IMG/VR virus record: IMGVR_UViG_3300010389_000074
Coordinates: 6,829-32,040 of that record
Strand: one strand, 5' to 3'
Source of the DNA: a virus
DNA: 25,212 nucleotides
Below are positions 16,417 to 21,952 of this stretch, in pieces. Each line of letters begins with the position of its first letter. Position 1 is the first letter of the stretch. Made by a program: the position numbers and the translations under genes. The notes under the pieces are model-generated. The model did no database searches. It was given only the letters and a program-made list of their open reading frames with translations, and was not told the DNA's origin.

Positions 16417-17259
16417 ATGACGCAAACACCTACGAAACTCGAAATCACGCGAGCGTATGCCGGCGGTGCGATGTACACCGACGCGGCACTAGATCAGGTA
16501 GACCTCGCGCACGCCACCGAGCTGTGGCGACATCACCGAGTGCGGAACGGATTCGCCGCGACGACTCCCGACCTGATTGCCGAACCCGCGAGCAACGCCA
16601 AACTGAAAAAGTCCGAGACGCCAACCTACGGGTTGAGTCTCGCGCCGCACCGCCTCGCCGGCATCGGCAACGTGTGCCCACACTCAACCCCCGAGTGCCG
16701 CCGCGTCTGCCTGGAGTCGTCTGGGCAGGGATGGCGCAGCAATGTCCAAGCCGGTCGCGCCGTTCGGACCAGTTTCCTAGCGATGTATCCGCTTGAGTGT
16801 CGCGCCATGTTGCGCGACGAACTCCGGCGAGCGTTGAAGCGTCACGGTAGGAAGTCGATCGCATGGCGTCCTAATGTCCTAAGTGATCTTCCCTGGCATG
16901 CCGAGCCTTGGGTGCAATCCCTGCCGAAGCGCTTGCGGATCTATGGCTACACCAAGCGCCCCGTATCGGCCGAGGATGCCGGCCGCGTGGACCTGACCTA
17001 CAGCATTAGCGAACGACAGCCGACGTTTGCCGACGCGCTTGAGATCCTCGAAAACGGTACGCGCATCGCAGTGGTGACCGCCGCGGAACTGCCGAAGACC
17101 ATCGCCGGCTATCCCGTCATCGACGGCGAGCGCACCGACGAACGATGGCGCGAGCCGGTCGGCATCGTCCGTCTCGTTCCGAAGGGTAAAGCCCTGAAGC
17201 TTGCACCCTCGCCGAATGGGTTCATCAAGCCGGCCGAATGGTTCGGGCTTGCCGCGTGA
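16417..17259 (+). CDS. Gp88-like phage protein (280 aa)
   Basis: The central block YGLSLAPHRLAGIGNVCPHS, with cysteines C87, C94 and C98, then GQGWRSNVQAGRAVRTSFLA and IAWRPNVLSDLPWHAEP, matches from memory the gene product 88 family of mycobacteriophages and cyanophages (a conserved GLSLAP...CP....C...C block followed by an LR.NVLSD-like block). The biochemical function of the family is not known to me; the conserved cysteines suggest metal or cluster binding. Length fits the family. The ATG is two bases after the previous stop. It is the only large gene of the first early operon. Confidence 0.75.
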   Translation: MTQTPTKLEITRAYAGGAMYTDAALDQVDLAHATELWRHHRVRNGFAATTPDLIAEPASNAKLKKSETPTYGLSLAPHRLAGIGNVCPHSTPECRRVCLESSGQGWRSNVQAGRAVRTSFLAMYPLECRAMLRDELRRALKRHGRKSIAWRPNVLSDLPWHAEPWVQSLPKRLRIYGYTKRPVSAEDAGRVDLTYSISERQPTFADALEILENGTRIAVVTAAELPKTIAGYPVIDGERTDERWREPVGIVRLVPKGKALKLAPSPNGFIKPAEWFGLAA

Positions 17260-17342
17260 TCCTCACCGCATCGACCAACGTCGACCCCGTCGTCGCGTTG
17301 ATCCTGTTCGCCATAGTCGGGTCATGGTGGGCGCGTTGGTGA
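17256..17342 (+). CDS. 28-aa single-pass membrane micropeptide
   Basis: A GTG start overlapping the gp88-like stop (GTGA) opens a 28-residue frame: a short polar N-terminus, then a membrane helix VVALILFAIVGSWWARW at the C-terminus. Its stop is followed 30 bases later by a strong terminator, so it would be the last gene of the operon. Too short for family recognition. The support is the junction and the clean hydrophobic segment. Confidence 0.45.
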   Translation: MILTASTNVDPVVALILFAIVGSWWARW

Positions 17343-17371
17343 CCTAGAACCCACACACAACCGAACCCCCT

Positions 17372-17411
17372 GAAACGCCCGGAGAGCGCCCCTAAGCTCT
17401 CCGGGCGTTTC
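17372..17411 (+). terminator. 16-bp stem hairpin, end of first early operon
   Basis: GAAACGCCCGGAGAGC (17372-17387) is perfectly complementary to 17396-17411 with an eight-base loop. The T-run is weak (GTTTC), as in many actinobacterial terminators. It separates the 14910-17342 operon from the LexA-box region. Confidence 0.8.
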
Positions 17412-17479
17412 GCGTGCGCCGACATACGCCGGCAACGCTCGAACGCACCACAGCCCCGCACAACGCCGCACGCTGGACT

Positions 17480-17496
17480 GTTCCGCATGCCGGAAC
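17480..17496. promoter_or_regulatory. Palindrome GTTCCG-N5-CGGAAC
   Basis: Perfect 6-bp arms with a five-base spacer, 18 bases upstream of the first LexA-type box. It is not itself a LexA box (half-sites point the other way) but may bind a dimeric regulator. Confidence 0.35.
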
Positions 17497-17513
17497 CGTG
17501 CCGCATCGTGGAA

Positions 17514-17543
17514 CGAACATACGTTCGCACGAACAGGTGTTCG
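17514..17543. promoter_or_regulatory. Two tandem LexA (SOS) boxes
   Basis: CGAACATACGTTCG (17514-17527) and CGAACAGGTGTTCG (17530-17543) both fit the Gram-positive LexA consensus CGAACRNRYGTTYG, including the RNRY centre, and the mycobacterial GAAC-N4-GTTC core. They are 16 bp apart start to start. They lie 130 bases upstream of the second early operon, with no gene between. Confidence 0.75.
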
Positions 17544-17559
17544 CCGGCGGCGGCGGCGA

Positions 17560-17582
17560 AGTGACCCCGCCCAGGGGTCACT
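17560..17582. promoter_or_regulatory. 9-bp palindrome AGTGACCCC/GGGGTCACT
   Basis: Perfect arms at 17560-17568 and 17574-17582 around a five-base spacer. It also contains a TCACTAT variant of the dispersed motif. The half-site resembles the GGGGTCGC palindromes in the candidate origin at 21401-21467. It lies between the LexA-type boxes and the candidate promoter. Confidence 0.45.
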
Positions 17583-17616
17583 ATCGCTGTACCTCTTTCG
17601 CTTTACCTCTATTGCC

Positions 17617-17645
17617 TTGCAGTGTGGGTGCGGTGGGGTTAGTTT
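17617..17645 (+). promoter_or_regulatory. Candidate promoter of the second early operon
   Basis: TTGCAG (17617-17622), a 17-base spacer, and TAGTTT (17640-17645), which fits TANNNT. The ribosome binding site and GTG start follow 13-27 bases after the -10. It is the best sigma70-like pair in the region. It lies about 75 bases downstream of the LexA boxes, so direct LexA blocking of this exact site is not obvious. Confidence 0.4.
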
Positions 17646-17671
17646 GTGGGTCTTACCGGAAGGAGTGTTGT

Positions 17672-18100
17672 GTGAGTGTGGATGATGTGGGGCATCGGGT
17701 GATTGATGTCGTGTCGGCGCAGATGAGGGTGCCGGTTGATGAGATGATGTCGAGTAAGCACGGTCGTGGTTTGCAGGCGCGTCGGGTTGCGTATCGTGCG
17801 ATGCGGGATCAGGACTTGACGTGGAATGACATCGGCCGGATTTTTGGGCGGGATCATTCGACCGTTGTTGATTCTGCGAAGAAGGCGTTGCCTGAGGAGC
17901 GTGAGTTGGCTGAGCAGATTACGAGGTCGTTGAGCGGCGACTCGTTCTTTCTGCGGTTGACGACGAACCGGTCGGGTGATGTGGAGGTGGCTGTTGTGGA
18001 CCCTCTTGGGGGCCAGCGGGTTGTGCTCGAGGCTGCGCTGGCCGAGGAGTTGTTGCGGGCGGCGTTTCGTACGGAGATTCGCGTCGTCGGTTTGCAATGA
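17672..18100 (+). CDS. DnaA domain IV-like DNA-binding protein (142 aa)
   Basis: Residues 5-75 match the C-terminal origin-binding domain of bacterial DnaA: VIDVVSAQMRVPVDEMMSSK, then RRVAYRAMRDQDLTWNDIG, then the signature GRDHSTVVDSAKK at 59-71 (DnaA has a DHTTV.HA-type signature). It lacks the AAA+ ATPase domain; the last 70 residues are a separate beta-rich part of unknown role. The GTG at 17672 is chosen because GGAAGGAG ends seven to eight bases upstream; longer in-frame forms read through the LexA boxes. It could bind DnaA-box-like sites at the phage origin, compete with host DnaA, or regulate transcription. It overlaps whiB by four bases (ATGA). Confidence 0.8.
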   Translation: MSVDDVGHRVIDVVSAQMRVPVDEMMSSKHGRGLQARRVAYRAMRDQDLTWNDIGRIFGRDHSTVVDSAKKALPEERELAEQITRSLSGDSFFLRLTTNRSGDVEVAVVDPLGGQRVVLEAALAEELLRAAFRTEIRVVGLQ

Positions 18101-18336
18101 GTTGGCGTGACCTTGCGGCTTGTCGGGATGTTGACACTGCGGTGTTCTTTGACCATACCGATAGGGGTGTTGAGGCTGCGAAGAAGGTTTGTGCGGGTTG
18201 TGAGGTGCGCCAGGAGTGTTTGGATGCCCGGTTGGCCGAGTTGGATCCGAACGATTTGGATTACGGCGTGTGGGGTGGGATGACGCCGGCTGAGCGAAGC
18301 CGTGAGGCGTATGAGAGGCGCAATCTCGAAAGATAG
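18097..18336 (+). CDS. whiB: WhiB-family iron-sulfur transcription regulator (79 aa)
   Basis: All WhiB hallmarks are present: four cysteines C9, C32, C35 and C41 in the spacing C-x22-C-x2-C-x5-C (ligands of a 4Fe-4S cluster), VCAGCEVRQECLDA, the turn motif YGVWGGMTPAERS, and a basic C-terminus (RRNLER). WhiB proteins are restricted to actinobacteria and their phages. They bind the principal sigma factor and alter transcription; phage WhiB proteins such as TM4 WhiBTM4 inhibit host WhiB2 and septation. The ATG overlaps the previous stop, so it is co-translated with the DnaA-like protein. A promoter with repeated operator sequences begins directly after its stop codon. Confidence 0.93.
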   Translation: MSWRDLAACRDVDTAVFFDHTDRGVEAAKKVCAGCEVRQECLDARLAELDPNDLDYGVWGGMTPAERSREAYERRNLER

Positions 18337-18375
18337 TTGCGTGTGTCATACACGGGGTGTACTGTGTGTCATACA
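18337..18375 (+). promoter_or_regulatory. Promoter with a duplicated 12-bp operator
   Basis: TTGCGT (18337-18342), a 17-base spacer and TACTGT (18360-18365) form a good promoter. GTGTGTCATACA occurs twice, at 18341-18352 and 18364-18375, 23 bp apart, in the spacer and over the -10/start site. Each copy contains a near-palindromic GTGT-CAT-ACA(C/G). A repressor bound to both would block the promoter. Confidence 0.55.
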
Positions 18376-18398
18376 GAAGCGACGACCAGGAGGTCACC

Positions 18399-18659
18399 AT
18401 GGCAATGTTCATCCACACATCAAGGGCAGGGGACACGATCTTCTGCACGCTGGACGTTGAGCCGAAGACCGGCACAGCGATCTCCACGACGATGCGTATG
18501 ACCCTTGAGGACGCACGTCAGCTCACAGGACAGCTTGAGAAGCACATTCTGGATCACGCCATCGAGAACGACCCTGCCGAGCAGGCTGCGTTGATGGACG
18601 AGCACTTCGAGCAGCAGCTCTACGACCATCAAATGCGTTTCGCCGACGAACCCTTCTAA
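18399..18659 (+). CDS. Hypothetical protein (86 aa)
   Basis: A CAGGAGG lies about six bases before the ATG at 18399, which decides the start over an in-frame ATG at 18357 inside the promoter. The product has a beta-rich first half (IHTSRAGDTIFCTLDVEPK) and an acidic helical second half (EDARQLTGQLEKHILDHAIE) ending in FADEPF. No family is recognised. It is the first gene behind the operator-controlled promoter. Its stop TAA shares a base with the next ATG. Confidence 0.75.
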   Translation: MAMFIHTSRAGDTIFCTLDVEPKTGTAISTTMRMTLEDARQLTGQLEKHILDHAIENDPAEQAALMDEHFEQQLYDHQMRFADEPF

Positions 18660-18865
18660 TGGGTTTCGTCGTTGCTGCTGCGGCCGGCATCGTTGTTGGG
18701 TTCGGTGCCGGTCGCAGCCTCTGGTACGAGCGTTGGGTGAGGGATCGTCGCGATCGTGCGGCGATTGCTCAGGCCAGACGCATCAATTCTCATTTCACAC
18801 AACCAAGGAGAGTCCATGTTGGACGTACAGAAATATTGGATGGAAGATCAGATTCGTCGTCGTGA
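18659..18865 (+). CDS. Small membrane-anchored protein (68 aa)
   Basis: Residues 2-18 (GFVVAAAAGIVVGFGAG) form a membrane helix, followed by a strongly basic segment (RWVRDRRDRAAIAQARR) that would lie in the cytoplasm. Start by TAATG overlap. The last 50 bases overlap the start of the nuclease gene and include that gene's GGAGAG ribosome site, so the C-terminus may be less constrained. The function is unknown. Confidence 0.6.
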   Translation: MGFVVAAAAGIVVGFGAGRSLWYERWVRDRRDRAAIAQARRINSHFTQPRRVHVGRTEILDGRSDSSS

Positions 18866-19718
18866 CGAAGCGGGTCCGAAGCCCACTGCTTTCAATACCC
18901 CGTTCAGGGCAAGCGATGCGGGTGCCTGCGTCCGCAAAATGACGCTGAGCGCTTTCGACGCGATGGAGTCGGACGAGTTCTCGTCGCAGACGTACATGGC
19001 GTTCGAGATCGGCAACGCAGTCCACAAGTCCATTCAGGATGCGTTGGAGTGCGACGGCAACGGGTGGTACTTCGAAAGCGAGGTGCCGATTGATCTGTCT
19101 GAGGTGACGAAGAAGGTCGGGCACGGCATCGAGTCGTTCGGTCTGTCTGGTCACTGCGACGGGATCATCACGCAGAACGGCTCCGGCATCAAGACGGTGG
19201 TCGAGATCAAGACGGTGAGCGGGTACGCAGCGAAGCTGGCGTGGCCGTACATGCGAGGCGGCAAGGGCGGCAACGACGCAGGACCAAAAAGGGAGCACAC
19301 GGCGCAGGCGGCCCTCTATGCGCTCGGTGTCGAAGCCGAGTCGATCATGATCGTGTACGTCGCGAAGGAAGGCGACTACCGGTCGGGCATCAAGGCCGGC
19401 GACATCATGCAGTGGGACTTCCACCTGCACGAAACGACCGACTACTGGAACGGCCAGACGCCGTACGACATCGCGATGAATCAGCTGCGTCACTTCCAGT
19501 ACGCAAGCCGGTTCTATGCGAAGGGTCAGGTTGCTCCGGCGTTCGTGCCGAACGACGACGGTGAGCTGGTGCTGGTGCATGACCGTCCTGAGTACATGCA
19601 GAAGGGCGGCAAGCCCTGGAACTGTGCGTACTGCAACTACAACACGATGTGCCGCAGCCTGTCGGAGGACGAGGTGCCGGTCGAGATGATTGAGAGGTCG
19701 AAGCGTGCGGAGTCCTGA
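18816..19718 (+). CDS. Cas4/RecB-like PD-(D/E)XK exonuclease with Fe-S cysteines (300 aa)
   Basis: Catalytic residues of the RecB nuclease fold are visible: H70 (GNAVHKSI), D115 (SGHCDGII), E130 and K132 (VVEIKT), and Q164 (HTAQAALYAL). Four cysteines, C38 near the N-terminus and C270, C273 and C279 in CAYCNYNTMC, have the arrangement of the Cas4/AddB-type 4Fe-4S clamp. This predicts a single-strand-generating DNA exonuclease acting in recombination or replication. The annealing protein and SSB two to three genes downstream complete a recombination module. An AAGGAGAG five bases before the ATG at 18816 decides the start; the in-frame upstream ATG at 18756 has none. It is not a CRISPR protein here: no array or other cas genes are present. 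Confidence 0.88.
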   Translation: MLDVQKYWMEDQIRRRDEAGPKPTAFNTPFRASDAGACVRKMTLSAFDAMESDEFSSQTYMAFEIGNAVHKSIQDALECDGNGWYFESEVPIDLSEVTKKVGHGIESFGLSGHCDGIITQNGSGIKTVVEIKTVSGYAAKLAWPYMRGGKGGNDAGPKREHTAQAALYALGVEAESIMIVYVAKEGDYRSGIKAGDIMQWDFHLHETTDYWNGQTPYDIAMNQLRHFQYASRFYAKGQVAPAFVPNDDGELVLVHDRPEYMQKGGKPWNCAYCNYNTMCRSLSEDEVPVEMIERSKRAES

Positions 19719-19944
19719 AGCCGCAGCGCACAGCTGGATGCGGTCCGTTGAGTACAACAATCACATGGAGGACGAGATCGACCGCCAGATCGAACTGATT
19801 TGGAACGACAACGACACAATCGCAGGCGCACTTGAACTGTTGACGCAGGAAGGCGTGTGCGATCACCTGCTGGACGACGTGGTCCGGCAGTTGGCAGAGA
19901 ACAGGGTCGAACGTGACCTCGAGGAAAGGGCAGGAAACCAATGA
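19705..19944 (+). CDS. Hypothetical acidic protein (79 aa)
   Basis: I chose the GTG at 19705, which has GAGAGG seven bases upstream and overlaps the nuclease stop by 14 bases. An ATG at 19738 in the same frame has no ribosome site. The conserved-looking part is a helical acidic segment (MEDEIDRQIELIWNDNDTIA, then LLTQEGVCDHLLDDVVRQLA). No family is recognised. Its stop overlaps the next ATG (ATGA). Confidence 0.65.
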   Translation: MRSPEAAAHSWMRSVEYNNHMEDEIDRQIELIWNDNDTIAGALELLTQEGVCDHLLDDVVRQLAENRVERDLEERAGNQ

Positions 19945-20138
19945 CCATGACGGAAGAGATGGCTCAAGACCTAGTCGATATGTTCGACGTGAACGGGCAC
20001 GACGTGACGGTGCTCGACTTGCTGGATTGTCTTTGCGATGTCGGGCTGACGTTGCGAGTCGACAACGACGGCGAGGCCGGCAGGGTTTACACCGGCATGA
20101 TCCAACGGCGCATCACCAACAGGAAGGCACAGCAGTGA
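19941..20138 (+). CDS. Hypothetical acidic protein (65 aa)
   Basis: Starts MTMTEEMAQDLVDMFDVNGH, followed by a Leu/Asp-rich helix (LDLLDCLCDVGLTL) and a basic C-terminus (IQRRITNRKAQQ). AGGAAA about nine bases upstream is the likely ribosome site. It is joined by ATGA and GTGA overlaps to both neighbours, so it belongs to the recombination operon. No family is recognised; small acidic proteins at this place may be partners of the annealing protein or nuclease, which is inference. Confidence 0.65.
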   Translation: MTMTEEMAQDLVDMFDVNGHDVTVLDLLDCLCDVGLTLRVDNDGEAGRVYTGMIQRRITNRKAQQ

Positions 20139-20551
20139 CCACGCAACTACAAGCCCTCGCGAAGAGGATCCCGAAGAGTTACATCAAGCAGAAGCCAGGA
20201 GGCTTCGCCGCTGACTATGTGTCGCACGCCGACATTCAGCAGATGCTGATCGCCAAGCTGGGCATGCCGCCGTCGCAGGAGATCACCCAGATCATCCGGT
20301 CGGCAGAGGGCCAAGCCCAAGGCGTCGTGTTGAGGATGGTGTTCAACATCGACGGGCAAACCGTCGTCATCGATGAAGTCGGAGAATGCGAACGGCCCAG
20401 TCAGAACGAGGGGCTGAACGTGAAGAACGCCGTGAGTGATGCGGTGAAGCGGTGCGCTATGCGTATCGGGCTGGGCCTCGAACTGTGGTGCCAGGAAACC
20501 TATGTGCTCGACAAGGCACTCGCCACCAAGGAGGGCGACGACAATGAATGA
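20135..20551 (+). CDS. Rad52-like single-strand annealing protein (138 aa)
   Basis: Residues 28-45 (YVSHADIQQMLIAKLG) and the block 95-118 with NVKNAVSDAVKRCAMRIGLG followed by LELW match, from memory, phage Rad52/22-like annealing proteins, whose signature is an N...SDA.K..A...G....LW helix. It should bind single-stranded DNA and anneal homologous strands. Together with the Cas4/RecB-like nuclease and the SSB it makes a complete phage recombination set. The GTG at 20135 overlaps the previous stop (GTGA); a longer frame from 19913 only reads through the previous gene. It is shorter than typical (usually 150-200 aa) because no C-terminal tail follows the core. Confidence 0.72.
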   Translation: MTTQLQALAKRIPKSYIKQKPGGFAADYVSHADIQQMLIAKLGMPPSQEITQIIRSAEGQAQGVVLRMVFNIDGQTVVIDEVGECERPSQNEGLNVKNAVSDAVKRCAMRIGLGLELWCQETYVLDKALATKEGDDNE

Positions 20552-20972
20552 TGGACGTGGATTCGTGATGGGCAACCTCGTACGCGACTGGGAACGCAAA
20601 GAGGTCAACGTCAAAGGCACCAACAAGATCCTGTGGAAAAACTGTGTGGCACACCAGCCGCACAAAAACGACGACACCGTGTTCGTGGAGATCACGATCT
20701 GGCCGTTCGAGCAGGACGACACGCTCGGCCGCACCGTGGCTGACACGGTCGGCAAGGGCAAGCCGGTCGCTGCGTACGGTCAAATGTCGCAGCGCGAGTA
20801 CGACGGCAAGGACGGCACTCGTAAGCAGCAGTGGCAGATGAACGTGTACCGCATCGCCGGCGAGATCCGTAAGCCGTACAACCCTGGTCAGCAGTCGAGC
20901 GGCAGCGACACGGTGCAGGCGGCGTTCCCTGGGGCGACGAGCTATCCGGCAGCGGACATGGAGCCGTTCTAA
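20544..20972 (+). CDS. ssb: Single-stranded DNA-binding protein (142 aa)
   Basis: OB-fold SSB: GNLVRDWERKEV at the start, VFVEITIWPFEQ, GKGKPVAAYGQMSQREYDGK and WQMNVYRIAGEIR are the usual SSB strand motifs. A Ser/Gly/Pro-rich linker and an acidic tail ending AADMEPF follow, like the DDDIPF-type partner-docking tail of bacterial SSB. It protects single-stranded DNA in replication and recombination. The start ATG at 20544 lies eight bases inside the previous gene and follows AAGGAGG at a good distance. The stop shares a base with the next ATG (TAATG). Confidence 0.93.
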   Translation: MNDGRGFVMGNLVRDWERKEVNVKGTNKILWKNCVAHQPHKNDDTVFVEITIWPFEQDDTLGRTVADTVGKGKPVAAYGQMSQREYDGKDGTRKQQWQMNVYRIAGEIRKPYNPGQQSSGSDTVQAAFPGATSYPAADMEPF

Positions 20973-21121
20973 TGGGAAACGACGCAACCATCACCCTGCG
21001 ACTCCCCAGAGACATCGTGGAACGGCTTGACCAGTTGGCTGAGGAAGACGACATCAACCGGTCGTTGCTGATCCGTCGCCTGCTGCTCACCGGCTTGGCG
21101 AAGCGAGTCTCGACGGCATGA
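20972..21121 (+). CDS. Ribbon-helix-helix regulator, Arc/CopG type (49 aa)
   Basis: A short protein beginning MGNDATITLRLPRDIVERLD: a beta strand (TITLRLP) followed by two helices (DIVERLDQLAEEDD and NRSLLIRRLLLTGLA), with the usual N-cap R-S-L at helix 2. This is the Arc/CopG/MetJ fold; dimers bind operator DNA by the strand. It is squeezed between ssb and the winged-helix gene by TAATG and ATGA overlaps. It may autoregulate this operon or act on one of the palindromes here; which site it binds is unknown. Confidence 0.82.
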   Translation: MGNDATITLRLPRDIVERLDQLAEEDDINRSLLIRRLLLTGLAKRVSTA

Positions 21122-21756
21122 CGAAGCGGCCCATGAGGTCGCGTGAACCGTTTGCGATCGTGCCGGTGCGGCTACTCGTCGAAGTCAACAACTCCGCCCT
21201 GAGGGTGTACATCGTGTTGGCTCAAATGGCGAACGTCGACACCGGCCGGTCGTGGCCCTCGAACGACACGATCGCTGAACGCACGGGGCTGAAACGCACC
21301 GCCGTGAAGGACGGTATCCGGCAGCTGGCTGACAAGGGCTGGTTGACGAAGGTTGAGCGTCCTGGGAAGTCGTCGGTGTTTACCGTGGAACACACCACAG
21401 GGGGGTCGGCTACACGACCCCCAGGGGGTCGCTCAGGCGACCAGGAGGGGGTCGCCCAGGCGACCCCTAACTATACCAATGAACTACACCAAGAGAGTTC
21501 TGTATCTAAAAAGTGTGTGGACTGCGGCAAGCCTGCTGACATCAACCCGTTCACGGGCGAACCGAACCCTCGATGCCGGCAGTGTTACAGCACACACAAA
21601 GAACCGAAGCAAGATCCACGATTCCAAGCGGCTACATACCGTGTCTGGACGCCAGAGGAGGCCCCTGATGACTCAAGCGATGCTCGAGTTGAGGTGGCGA
21701 ACATCCGTAGACGCCTCCAGAGCGTCTCTGACGGCTTCGTGGACGAAGAAGAGTAA
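21118..21756 (+). CDS. Winged-helix protein, likely replication initiator (212 aa)
   Basis: Residues 10-90 form a winged helix of the type found in phage replication proteins: LRVYIVLAQMANVDTGRSWP, SNDTIAERTGLKRTAVKDGI and RQLADKGWLTKVERPGK. Residues 95-130 are a Gly/Thr/Gln-rich linker whose DNA carries three palindromes and an AT-rich tract. Residues 133-156 contain a four-cysteine zinc finger (CVDCGKPA ... RCRQC). The C-terminus is acidic (DGFVDEEE). Known analogues are lambda O and other helix-turn-helix initiators that carry their own origin within the gene. The initiator call is inference from fold, neighbours (ssb, annealing protein) and internal repeats; a transcription factor is the alternative. 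Confidence 0.7.
   Translation: MTKRPMRSREPFAIVPVRLLVEVNNSALRVYIVLAQMANVDTGRSWPSNDTIAERTGLKRTAVKDGIRQLADKGWLTKVERPGKSSVFTVEHTTGGSATRPPGGRSGDQEGVAQATPNYTNELHQESSVSKKCVDCGKPADINPFTGEPNPRCRQCYSTHKEPKQDPRFQAATYRVWTPEEAPDDSSDARVEVANIRRRLQSVSDGFVDEEE
21401..21518. other. Candidate replication origin: three palindromes plus AT-rich stretch
   Basis: GGGGGTCG (21401-21408) pairs with 21415-21422; GGTCGC (21427-21432) with 21437-21442; GGGGTCGC (21448-21455) with 21460-21467. The three GGGGTCG/CGACCCC palindromes are directly followed by 21468-21518, about 67% A+T by hand count in a GC-rich genome. Position inside the winged-helix gene, between its DNA-binding and C-terminal parts, parallels lambda ori in gene O. 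Confidence 0.5.
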
Positions 21757-21765
21757 CCAGTACCC

Positions 21766-21805
21766 GACGGCGGCTGGCAGGCCGTCACAGGCGCTCTCAG
21801 CGCCT
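21766..21805. other. Two tandem intergenic hairpins
   Basis: GACGGC (21766-21771) pairs with 21781-21786, and AGGCGCT (21789-21795) pairs perfectly with AGCGCCT (21799-21805) over a three-base loop. They fill most of the 73-base gap after the winged-helix gene. There is no T-run, so partial termination or mRNA stabilisation is as likely as a full terminator. Confidence 0.5.
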
Positions 21806-21829
21806 CTCACAGCAAAACAAGGAGCACCC

Positions 21830-21952
21830 ATGACCACCGAAAAGGTTCTTGATGACCGGCCGCTGCGCCTCACCAACGACACGCTCGACCTGCAACCCGG
21901 CGAAAAACCGTCCGACTGGGTCAAGCGCATCAAGCGAGAGCAGAAGAAATGA
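21830..21952 (+). CDS. Hypothetical 40-aa protein
   Basis: AAGGAG seven bases before the ATG at 21830 supports the start. The peptide is hydrophilic: MTTEKVLDDRPLRLTNDTLD followed by QPGEKPSDWVKRIKREQKK. Its stop overlaps the start of the lipoprotein gene (ATGA). Too short for family recognition; good ribosome site and coupling support translation. Confidence 0.6.
   Translation: MTTEKVLDDRPLRLTNDTLDLQPGEKPSDWVKRIKREQKK

Larger units (their letters stand above)
17343..17671. other. Regulatory intergenic region, 329 bases, no gene
   Basis: Holds the terminator of the first early operon (17372-17411), a GTTCCG-N5-CGGAAC palindrome (17480-17496), two LexA-type boxes (17514-17543), a GTGACCCC/GGGGTCAC palindrome (17560-17582) and a candidate promoter (17617-17645) ahead of the second early operon. 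No protein-coding signal is credible on either strand. Confidence 0.7.

Noticed and set aside
17639-18487. Leftward 282-codon ORF opposite the DnaA-like and WhiB genes
   Set aside because: His/Pro/Thr-biased shadow translation; the rightward genes have clear families and coupled starts.
18816-19718. Cas4-like nuclease as sign of a CRISPR system
   Set aside because: No repeat-spacer array or other cas gene in the window; phage Cas4/RecB-like nucleases are common in recombination modules.
18795-19760. Leftward 321-codon ORF opposite the nuclease gene
   Set aside because: Val/Arg/Leu-biased antisense translation without a start signal; the nuclease catalytic and Fe-S residues are all in the rightward frame.
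21353-21952. Second long frame across the winged-helix gene
   Set aside because: Only its last 41 codons (21830-21952) have a ribosome site and a natural sequence; the upstream part is a shadow with no start signal.
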